Source of the DNA: an uncultured Clostridia bacterium
GTDB lineage: Bacteria; Bacillota; Clostridia; TANB77; CAG-508
DNA length: 6,715 nucleotides
NCBI GenBank assembly: GCA_947625565.1
Contig: CANQOU010000065.1
Location: 1 to 6,715 of the forward strand
Direction of reading: 5' to 3'
In this document: positions 1 to 4,747 of the stretch, in pieces
How positions within the stretch are numbered: the first letter of the stretch is position 1
Layout of the letters: every line of letters starts with the position of its first letter
Position numbers and translations under genes: made by a program
The notes under the pieces: generated by a model
The model's input: only the letters and a program-made list of their open reading frames with translations
Databases searched by the model: none
What the model was told of the DNA's origin: nothing

Positions 1-481
1 GAGTGGCTAATTCCACACTAAGTGCATCAGAATATCTTTTCCTCAAAAAATCAAATGTTGCACCACTACTTATTTGATCATCTACAATTAAAAGATGTAT
101 ATTTTTCAACTTATTTTTATTACATACTATACCAGATTCAAAATGAAATTTAGGTTCTAGTCTATCATTTGATATTTTAGTTGCTCCTCTTTCCATTTTT
201 ACAGCTCCTTGAAAGAAATCAGTAACCCCTAAACTATTTAAATTGTCAATAAGTAAATTATAAAATTCTCTTCCACCATATTCAACACAAACTAAGCCTA
301 ATGGCTTGTCCCTATAATCTTCTGCAATTTTTCTAGCCATTTCCTGTGTACTTTTACTAATTTGCTCAGAGGTTATAACAACCTTTCTATGTGGATCTAA
401 TTTTATTTGAATTGGATAAATATTTCTTGTTGCCTTTAGATTTCTATTAACACGTATACTTTCTAAAAATTGATTTTTCAC
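1..481 (-). CDS. Hypoxanthine-PRTase-like phosphoribosyltransferase, C-terminus cut by window edge
   Basis: The first 160 residues of a type I phosphoribosyltransferase are readable; the 3' end lies beyond position 1. The order fits the HPRT group. An N-terminal ITSEQI helix (about 36-41) leads to a KIAEDY segment (51-56), then LVCVEYGG (63-70) at the pyrophosphate-loop position where HPRTs have VGVLKGG. An ESGIV strand (115-119) is followed by the PRPP-binding loop LLIVDDQISSGAT (130-142). Known members transfer phosphoribose from PRPP to purine bases in the cytoplasm for salvage. In HPRTs the loop reads E-D-I-I-D-T-G and the second Asp is the catalytic acid/base; here that position is Ser138, so the substrate may differ. 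The start is GTG at 481: an AAGAGG site lies 7 bases upstream, and an in-frame TAA closes the frame further upstream with no ATG between. It has its own promoter and is separated from the helicase-like gene by a terminator. Family assignment is fairly secure, exact substrate is not. Confidence 0.72.
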   Translation of the reverse strand, partial: MKNQFLESIRVNRNLKATRNIYPIQIKLDPHRKVVITSEQISKSTQEMARKIAEDYRDKPLGLVCVEYGGREFYNLLIDNLNSLGVTDFFQGAVKMERGATKISNDRLEPKFHFESGIVCNKNKLKNIHLLIVDDQISSGATFDFLRKRYSDALSVELAT

Positions 482-520
482 TCCAGTACCTCTTTTTAAT
501 TGGTAAAATTTCCTAAAATT

Positions 521-550
521 ATATTAACATAAAATTTATAAGAATGTCAA
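521..550 (-). promoter_or_regulatory. Promoter of the phosphoribosyltransferase gene
   Basis: On the minus strand a perfect -35 TTGACA (550-545) is followed after 18 bases by TAATAT (526-521), preceded by TG plus one base as in extended -10 elements. An overlapping perfect TATAAT (523-518) lies at a poorer 21-base spacing. Transcription would start near 514, leaving a leader of about 33 bases with the ribosome-binding site at 490-495. Confidence 0.6.
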
Positions 551-566
551 TAAAATTTCTAATGTT

Positions 567-578
567 ATCAAATTTGAT
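567..578. repeat. 12-bp palindrome upstream of the PRTase promoter
   Basis: ATCAAATTTGAT is a perfect palindrome centred about 25 bp upstream of the TTGACA element. It could be an operator half of the PRTase gene, but short palindromes are common by chance in DNA this AT-rich. Confidence 0.3.
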
Positions 579-619
579 TATTATTTAACCTTTCTTAATC
601 CTTTAATATATTTTTCTAC

Positions 620-637
620 TGCTAATAATTATTAGCA
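620..637. repeat. 18-bp perfect palindrome in the PRTase upstream region
   Basis: TGCTAATAATTATTAGCA reads identically on both strands with no spacer. With no loop it is more like a dimeric-protein binding site than an RNA hairpin. It lies about 70 bp upstream of the PRTase -35 element and about 95 bp beyond the helicase-like gene's terminator. No regulator could be assigned. Confidence 0.5.
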
Positions 638-732
638 TTATGTCATATTTTTATAAATTCTTAGCTGACGCGAACATTTTTATTTATAAGTATTTAATTT
701 TACATCTCAATTCATCATTAATTTGCAATCAA

Positions 733-769
733 AAAACTTCTTCCATTTATGTCTTATGAAAGAAGTTTT
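733..769 (-). terminator. Rho-independent terminator of the trx/DnaB-like operon
   Basis: Read on the minus strand, AAAACTTCTTTCAT pairs with ATGGAAGAAGTTTT over 14 positions with one G-T wobble and a 9-base loop, ending in a run of six T. It begins 6 bases after the TAA of the DnaB-like gene. The plus-strand reading gives a similar stem with four T, so it may work weakly in both directions. Confidence 0.8.
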
Positions 770-775
770 GATTGG

Positions 776-2647
776 TTACTGCTTTAAACTTAAGTATCCT
801 AATTCTTCCCAACGATTGTATGCTAGATTTAAATTAAATAGTAGTTTTGGTTTTGCTCCAGCCCTATTTTTATCAACTATGCAAGCATAATATCTTTCAT
901 CTGGTTCATCATATTTTTGTATATTATAAAATTTAGTATCTACTTCCTGTTCTGAATATTGAAAATCATCATACATATCTCTTGGAATTTGTTTCATTAG
1001 GCATAATGTATCTAATACTTCTTTTACTGTTCTACTAACTGCTAAGTCATTGATATCCAAATTTATTGGATTTGTTTTATTTTCTGTTAACTGTAATGTA
1101 GAACATATAAAAATACTAAAGTTTTGCGCTAAGTTTGCAAGTATTGTTGCTGTTCTCTTTAGTTCTTCTCCATTTCCAATGTTATCTGTGTCTGTCTTTA
1201 ATGTGTCATAGAAAATATATTCGATTTTTTCTTTATAATAATAATTCATAATAACTTTTTTTAGTTCATCATTTGTATGGTCTGTAATATTTATAAAGTA
1301 AATTTGATTATTTACTTGCTTATTTATCCAATCTGTAACAGCTATCGTCATTTTAAATTCAGTTGAAATTTTAGATAATCTTTTTACAAATTGTTGTCTA
1401 GTTTCTTTGTTTTCTTGAAGTATAAAGCCATTTTCATCAACCTTTACATTCTTTGTATTATCTGGTCTAAATTTAAAATCTAATAATTCTCCTTCTGTCT
1501 TGCTTATTTTTTGTTTGTGTAACTTTTGAATTTCTGGATTATTTAAAATTGTTGTAATTAGTGTTAGTCTCATTTTTTCTTCTGACATTTCATTAGATAT
1601 TATTAGCACTTTTTTATGATGTATTAAAGCAGTATATGTTGCTAAATTTACTGTGAATCTACTTTTCCCTGCATTTGATGGCATAGCAATTGCCATTGTT
1701 TCTCCTTTTCGTATTCCTTTAAATACGCTTGATAAAATTGGAAATGGTAGTGATAATCCATTTGCCAGATTACTTTCTCCTGCTTCAAGAAATCCTGTTA
1801 AATCCAAGTTTAGTACAGATTGTTTAAATTTGTCGGTTACTGTTACTTGATTTGTTGCACTTTCAACTTCTTCTATTGTCATTTTATCATATAACTCATA
1901 ATTGGCTATTTCTACAATCTTTTCTTGTATAGTTTCAATAGGCATTTCAGTATATTTTTTACGTAGGATACATAATTTCATTAAATCTGTGTAAATCTTT
2001 TCCATGTTATAGTCTTTACCTTCTACATATTTTTTTAGTTGATATTTTTGTTGATAAATACCTTCTACCTCTTTGGAAAAATTGAATTTTTCTTTTGCTT
2101 TTTCTGGAGTGTAATCTCCACCTTCAGTAAATAGTATACTTTTATATATATTTAGCAAACTTTCACTCTCAAAATAGCAATTGTCAAATAATATATGATA
2201 TCTTACAATCAATTTTGGTTCTTGAAGCAATAATCCTATATATATTTTCTCTAGTTCGATATTTCTAAGCTCTTTTGGATATTTTTCTACATTGCCTTCA
2301 TTTTCAAAAGTATATTCTTTTTCTTCTTCCTCATATTCATTTGTATCAAGTGGTAAAGTATCATCTTCTTCATATTCATCATATTGTTCCTCGTCTTCAT
2401 TGTCATAATTATCAGATAAACTTTCTATATCTTCTTGCTCGTTATATTCTTTCTCTTCTTTATACTCTATTCTTTCTATTGCATTTTTTCTTTCATTTAA
2501 TTTTCTCATGATTGTCAATGCTGTCATATAATCATGATCTTCCATTGCTTGCTTTGCATTTTCTATATCTTCTTGATTTTCTGGTGTAATTGGTATTCTA
2601 TCTAGCATATCATTTATTCTTTTGATACTTCCTAACTCCATTTCCAT
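776..2647 (-). CDS. Divergent DnaB-like RecA-fold helicase/ATPase with acidic N-terminal linker
   Basis: This 623-residue protein resembles replicative DnaB helicases in domain order but is clearly divergent and longer than the usual 440-470. Residues 1-55 are a helical extension. Residues 61-121 are low complexity, with about 30 of 61 Asp or Glu and many Tyr. Residues 130-210 look like the DnaB N-terminal domain (ELEKIYIGLLLQEP, then CYFESESLLNIYKSI). The RecA-type core follows: Walker A AMPSNAGKS (321-329), the H1a element SNEMS with Glu353, a Walker B-like strand IEYIFYDTL with Asp481, a motif-3 Gln at STLQL (Q519), and the KNRAG arginine-finger segment (593-597). All catalytic positions expected for DnaB are present, so ATPase activity is likely; DNA unwinding is inferred. 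The stretch between H1a and Walker B is some 40 residues longer than in typical DnaB. It lies 22 bases downstream of a thioredoxin gene. It is probably not the main replicative helicase; a KaiC/RadA-like or loader role is possible. Confidence 0.75.
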   Translation of the reverse strand: MEMELGSIKRINDMLDRIPITPENQEDIENAKQAMEDHDYMTALTIMRKLNERKNAIERIEYKEEKEYNEQEDIESLSDNYDNEDEEQYDEYEEDDTLPLDTNEYEEEEKEYTFENEGNVEKYPKELRNIELEKIYIGLLLQEPKLIVRYHILFDNCYFESESLLNIYKSILFTEGGDYTPEKAKEKFNFSKEVEGIYQQKYQLKKYVEGKDYNMEKIYTDLMKLCILRKKYTEMPIETIQEKIVEIANYELYDKMTIEEVESATNQVTVTDKFKQSVLNLDLTGFLEAGESNLANGLSLPFPILSSVFKGIRKGETMAIAMPSNAGKSRFTVNLATYTALIHHKKVLIISNEMSEEKMRLTLITTILNNPEIQKLHKQKISKTEGELLDFKFRPDNTKNVKVDENGFILQENKETRQQFVKRLSKISTEFKMTIAVTDWINKQVNNQIYFINITDHTNDELKKVIMNYYYKEKIEYIFYDTLKTDTDNIGNGEELKRTATILANLAQNFSIFICSTLQLTENKTNPINLDINDLAVSRTVKEVLDTLCLMKQIPRDMYDDFQYSEQEVDTKFYNIQKYDEPDERYYACIVDKNRAGAKPKLLFNLNLAYNRWEELGYLSLKQ

Positions 2648-2662
2648 ATTTTTCTGTATTAT

Positions 2663-2668
2663 CCTCCT
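2663..2668 (-). promoter_or_regulatory. Strong but distant Shine-Dalgarno of the DnaB-like gene
   Basis: AGGAGG on the minus strand is a full consensus site but stands 15 bases from the ATG at 2647, about twice the usual gap, and 21 from the next in-frame ATG at 2641. No ATG, GTG or TTG lies between in frame; the intervening in-frame codons include ATA. The site begins immediately after the thioredoxin stop codon. Confidence 0.65.
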
Positions 2669-2669
2669 T

Positions 2670-2981
2670 TTATCTAATTGCGTTTATTATTTCTTCTTTA
2701 CTCCTAACTCCGATGAAACTTTTTTCAATATTGCCATTTTTAAATAGTATAATAGTTGGTATACTCATAATATCATATTTTATTGCCAATTCTTCATTTT
2801 CGTCAATATTCACTTTTCCTACATTTATTTCAGCTTCTAATTCACTTGCAATATCTTCTACAATTGGTGACATTACACTGCAAGGTCCACACCAATCTGC
2901 ATAAAAATCAACTAATACAGGAATATCTGATTTTAGCACACTTTGTTCAAAATTATCTTCTGATATTTTTTCAATTTTCAT
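2670..2981 (-). CDS. trxA: Thioredoxin
   Basis: A complete 103-residue single-domain thioredoxin. It shows the redox motif WCGPC (Trp30, Cys31-Cys34), the preceding VLVDFYADW strand, the DIMSIPT segment with the cis-proline Pro75, and the FKNG turn (80-83). It has no signal peptide or membrane segment, so it acts in the cytoplasm reducing protein disulfides with electrons from a thioredoxin reductase, which is not in this window. The start ATG at 2981 has an AAGGAG site 7 bases upstream. It is the first gene of a probable two-gene operon with the DnaB-like ATPase 22 bases downstream; the gap holds only that gene's ribosome-binding site and no terminator. Length and motif are ordinary for TrxA. 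The genome may carry other copies, so the symbol denotes the family and not proof that this is the main thioredoxin. Confidence 0.93.
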   Translation of the reverse strand: MKIEKISEDNFEQSVLKSDIPVLVDFYADWCGPCSVMSPIVEDIASELEAEINVGKVNIDENEELAIKYDIMSIPTIILFKNGNIEKSFIGVRSKEEIINAIR

Positions 2982-3005
2982 TTTTTTGCTCCTTTCTTAC
3001 TATAG

Positions 3006-3034
3006 TTTATCCTAAAAATTGTTTTATATGTCTA
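3006..3034 (-). promoter_or_regulatory. Possible promoter of the trx/DnaB-like operon
   Basis: On the minus strand TAGACA (3034-3029) and GATAAA (3011-3006) are separated by 17 bases. The match is partial (5 of 6 and 4 of 6) but it sits between the upstream gene's terminator and the thioredoxin ribosome-binding site, where a promoter is needed. Predicted start is near 2999, giving a leader of about 18 bases. Confidence 0.4.
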
Positions 3035-3051
3035 ATATTTCCTATATCAGT

Positions 3052-3090
3052 AAAAAAGTCTTAAGGTTATTATTACCTTAAGACTTTTTT
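3052..3090 (-). terminator. Strong terminator after the HdeD-like gene (bidirectional)
   Basis: A perfect 16-bp stem, AAAAAAGTCTTAAGGT (3052-3067) with ACCTTAAGACTTTTTT (3075-3090), encloses a 7-base loop. On the minus strand it starts directly after the TAA at 3091 and ends in six T. The plus-strand reading ends in eight T, so it would also stop antisense transcription. Confidence 0.92.
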
Positions 3091-3627
3091 TTAACCTTTA
3101 AAATAGTCTTTTATTTTTTTCATAAAAATCATTTTTGTCATAATATCTAGTAATGCATATATAATAATTATTATTCCTATTACTTGTACTGCAATTGTTG
3201 TATTAGATAAAATAGCAATTCCTGCAATCATCATTAGCATAGAAAATACTAAAGCAACTGTCCAATATCCTGATTTTACTTCTTTCCATACTAGAGTTGT
3301 TTGGAAATTACGTAATCCTGCTGCTATAATCCAAATTCCTAAAGCTATGCTAAATAAATTAGAAATAATTGATGGAGATAATATCATTATTGCTCCAATG
3401 ATAACAAATATAACTGACATTGTTAACAAATAGTCTTCTTTATCCTTAGATATAAAATAGTCTAGCAATTTTAAGAACCCAATAATAATAAATACTGCTC
3501 CTAATAAAATTGAAAGTACTGACATCATCTCATCTGGTTTTAGCATTAGTAAAGCTCCTAAAAGTATAAAAATAAATGCAATTGCAATGTCAGTCCAGTT
3601 TGACCTTTTCAAAAATTTTTCGAACAT
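3091..3627 (-). CDS. HdeD/DUF308-family six-helix membrane protein
   Basis: A 178-residue integral membrane protein with about six hydrophobic segments (roughly 13-29, 34-56, 67-84, 89-107, 121-141, 145-163) and Lys-rich ends. It is built from three copies of a two-helix unit. Each has a helix, a short polar turn near LxP or its equivalent (LKPDEMMS 29-36, LSPSIISN 83-90, LSNTTIAV 140-147), and a second helix rich in G, I and L. This triplication is the hallmark of the HdeD/DUF308 short-repeat family. E. coli HdeD is linked to acid resistance at high cell density; the role in Gram-positives is not established, so no substrate is claimed. The ATG at 3627 has a GAGAGG site 8 bases upstream. The gene is flanked by the L32 terminator and its own strong terminator, so it is monocistronic. 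A TTGACA occurs at 3728-3733 but no matching -10 is present; TATGAT at 3676-3681 is the best -10 candidate. Confidence 0.82.
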   Translation of the reverse strand: MFEKFLKRSNWTDIAIAFIFILLGALLMLKPDEMMSVLSILLGAVFIIIGFLKLLDYFISKDKEDYLLTMSVIFVIIGAIMILSPSIISNLFSIALGIWIIAAGLRNFQTTLVWKEVKSGYWTVALVFSMLMMIAGIAILSNTTIAVQVIGIIIIIYALLDIMTKMIFMKKIKDYFKG

Positions 3628-3731
3628 GTTTATTTCCTCTCTTTCTTTTGTATTTTATTTTGTTTGATTTATTTTATCATATTAAAAATTTTTTGTATAG
3701 TTTTTTTTGAAAAAAAATGAAAAATTTTGTC

Positions 3732-3761
3732 AAAAAATAAAAACGGAACATTTTTCCGTTT
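3732..3761 (-). terminator. Rho-independent terminator of rpmF
   Basis: On the minus strand AAACGGAA and TTCCGTTT form a perfect 8-bp stem (3754-3761 with 3741-3748) with a 5-base loop, followed by a T-rich tract down to 3732. It begins 5 bases after the L32 stop codon. Confidence 0.87.
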
Positions 3762-3766
3762 CTATT

Positions 3767-3958
3767 TTAAGCATTTTCAGTTTCTTTTTTTATAACTACT
3801 TGTTTTCCATTATAATACCCACAGTTTTCGCAAACTCTATGTGGTAAAATTGGTTCATGACAATGTGGACAAGTTGAAAACTTTGGTCCTTCCTTTTTCC
3901 ATGTTGATCTTTTTGAATGTGTTCTTGCTTTTGACCATCTTCTTTTTGGTTGTGCCAT
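3767..3958 (-). CDS. rpmF: 50S ribosomal protein L32
   Basis: A 63-residue basic protein starting MAQPKRRWSKARTHSKRS, the characteristic L32 N-terminus that threads into 23S rRNA. It is followed by a zinc ribbon with CPHC (Cys30, Cys33) and CENC (Cys43, Cys46). It is therefore the zinc-binding, four-cysteine form and not the cysteine-free paralogue made under zinc shortage in some Bacillota. The length is typical. The ATG at 3958 has a strong AAGGAGG site about 9 bases upstream. It has its own perfect-consensus promoter and a terminator, so it can be transcribed alone. In many bacteria rpmF follows a DUF177 (YceD) gene; here the upstream neighbour is an unrelated DUF5662 gene. That gene has no terminator before the rpmF promoter, so read-through from it could add to L32 expression. 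Confidence 0.97.
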   Translation of the reverse strand: MAQPKRRWSKARTHSKRSTWKKEGPKFSTCPHCHEPILPHRVCENCGYYNGKQVVIKKETENA

Positions 3959-4027
3959 ACTATTATCCCTCCTTAATCAGATATGTTTATATATCTATTT
4001 TGTTTTCTTTTTTAAATATACTATAAA

Positions 4028-4056
4028 ATTATACTAATATTTTTGCAATTTGTCAA
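4028..4056 (-). promoter_or_regulatory. Perfect-consensus promoter of rpmF
   Basis: On the minus strand TTGACA (4056-4051) and TATAAT (4033-4028) are separated by exactly 17 bases, a full sigma-A consensus. The -35 lies only 3 bases beyond the upstream DUF5662 stop codon. Predicted start is near 4021, giving a leader of about 62 bases. High strength fits a ribosomal protein gene. Confidence 0.88.
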
Positions 4057-4059
4057 TGT

Positions 4060-4602
4060 TTAGGAGCAATATTTTTTATATAAATCTTTAAAATTTTTCT
4101 TTGTATACACTGGTTTAATACCTTTTTCACTTACTTGTGTTAAGCAATCTGTAACCAAATCTTTTACTTTTTGATTTAATAATATATGTTCTTTTTCATT
4201 TAACCAATATTTTAATTCATACTCTTTGGTCCAGTTTTTTCCTTGATATGTAATACCTGCTGCCATTTTATCACATAACATTTCTGCTACATATTTGTAT
4301 GGCATAATTGGAGTTTTTTCTGGTGCGTCTAAATCTACCCAATATTCTGTGTGATGCTTATTTCTTCCTTTATGATGTAGCCATGCTTTTGAATATCCTG
4401 TTACTCTTTTACATTCTATAATTGGTGAATGTTCTCCATTAAAATATTTTATACTTTCAGAAAATTCTGTCCATGAATATTTCGATAAGTCATGAAGTAT
4501 TCCTCTTATTGGTTCTCCTACTCTCACACATAATTTGAAAACTATCCATTTATGTTTTGTTATTAAGCAAAAATGCTTGAATATTTTCTGCACTAAATTC
4601 AT
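4060..4602 (-). CDS. DUF5662-family protein, possible HD-like metal site
   Basis: A 180-residue soluble protein recognised by the DUF5662 pattern: HKWIVFKLCVRVG (17-29), GILHDLSKYSWTEFSES (34-50), a GYSKAWLHHKGRN-HH stretch (69-84) followed by EYW, and MPYKYVAEMLCDKMAAG (100-116). The function of the family is not known to me. The spacing of His17, His37-Asp38, His76-His77, His83-His84 and Asp111 recalls HD-domain phosphohydrolases, so a metal-binding hydrolase is a reasonable inference but unproved. There is no signal peptide or membrane helix. The ATG at 4602 is preceded by GAGAGG at a rather long 13-base gap. An ATG nearer the site is followed within three codons by TAA and cannot serve. 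A strong promoter lies upstream, divergent from asparagine synthetase. No terminator follows; the rpmF promoter starts a few bases after the stop. Confidence 0.78.
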   Translation of the reverse strand: MNLVQKIFKHFCLITKHKWIVFKLCVRVGEPIRGILHDLSKYSWTEFSESIKYFNGEHSPIIECKRVTGYSKAWLHHKGRNKHHTEYWVDLDAPEKTPIMPYKYVAEMLCDKMAAGITYQGKNWTKEYELKYWLNEKEHILLNQKVKDLVTDCLTQVSEKGIKPVYTKKNFKDLYKKYCS

Positions 4603-4651
4603 TTAATATTTCATTCCTCTCTAAAGATATACTACATCCTTTGCTATGCTA

Positions 4652-4680
4652 ATTATAATTTTTAGTCTTGAAAAAGTCAA
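4652..4680 (-). promoter_or_regulatory. Promoter of the DUF5662 gene
   Basis: On the minus strand TTGACT (4680-4675) and a perfect TATAAT (4657-4652) are separated by 17 bases. Predicted start is near 4645, with a leader of about 43 bases carrying the ribosome-binding site. It is divergent from the asnB promoter. Confidence 0.83.
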
Positions 4681-4709
4681 TATGCAATCTTTTTTTTTTA
4701 TTTGCATAT
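4680..4709. repeat. Inverted repeat between the divergent -35 elements
   Basis: ATATGCAA (4680-4687) and TTGCATAT (4702-4709) are perfect 8-bp arms with a 14-base T-rich spacer. Their centres are 22 bp apart, about two helical turns. One arm touches the DUF5662 -35 and the other covers the asnB -35 candidate, so a dimeric regulator bound here could act on both genes. This is inference from position. Confidence 0.45.
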
Positions 4710-4729
4710 ATTATTAAGAATAATATAAT
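4701..4729 (+). promoter_or_regulatory. Candidate promoter of asnB
   Basis: A perfect -10 TATAAT (4724-4729) has TTTGCA (4701-4706) 17 bases upstream, a 4 of 6 match. The predicted start near 4736 would fall inside the Shine-Dalgarno GGAGG at 4735-4739, giving a leader of only about 12 bases. Either the leader is extremely short or the true promoter is another, weaker-looking element upstream. Confidence 0.5.
4707..4727. repeat. Inverted repeat over the asnB -10 element
   Basis: TATATTATT and AATAATATA form perfect 9-bp arms around AAG. The right arm overlaps the TATAAT, so a protein bound here would block asnB transcription. It is entirely A/T in the arms, which raises the chance of coincidence. 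Confidence 0.35.
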
Positions 4730-4734
4730 GTATT

Positions 4735-4739
4735 GGAGG
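4735..4739 (+). promoter_or_regulatory. Shine-Dalgarno that fixes the asnB start
   Basis: GGAGG ends 8 bases before the TTG at 4748. The other in-frame TTG, at 4733, overlaps this site and so cannot be the start it serves. Confidence 0.88.
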
Positions 4740-4747
4740 TATTAAAT

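Noticed and set aside
640..759. 39-codon open frame on the plus strand starting ATG at 640
   Set aside because: No ribosome-binding site, starts beside the 18-bp palindrome and ends inside the terminator hairpin; the sequence is unremarkable hydrophobic residues expected from AT-rich DNA.
482..775. Purine riboswitch before the PRTase gene
   Set aside because: The leader after the predicted promoter is only about 33 bases, and no conserved purine-aptamer core was found on the minus strand of this region.
1653..1850. Plus-strand open frame inside the DnaB-like gene (also 2275-2511)
   Set aside because: Antisense to a well-supported coding region, no ribosome-binding site; the 2275-2511 frame is the mirror of the acidic low-complexity linker.
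2713..3064. Two plus-strand open frames opposite thioredoxin
   Set aside because: Shadows of a clear thioredoxin gene with no family resemblance of their own.
3841..4026. Plus-strand open frame opposite L32, hydrophobic
   Set aside because: Antisense to rpmF and runs through its promoter and ribosome-binding site; hydrophobicity comes from T-rich DNA.
4603..4747. T-box leader controlling asnB
   Set aside because: The space between the candidate promoter and the start is far too short and contains no T-box sequence or terminator hairpin.
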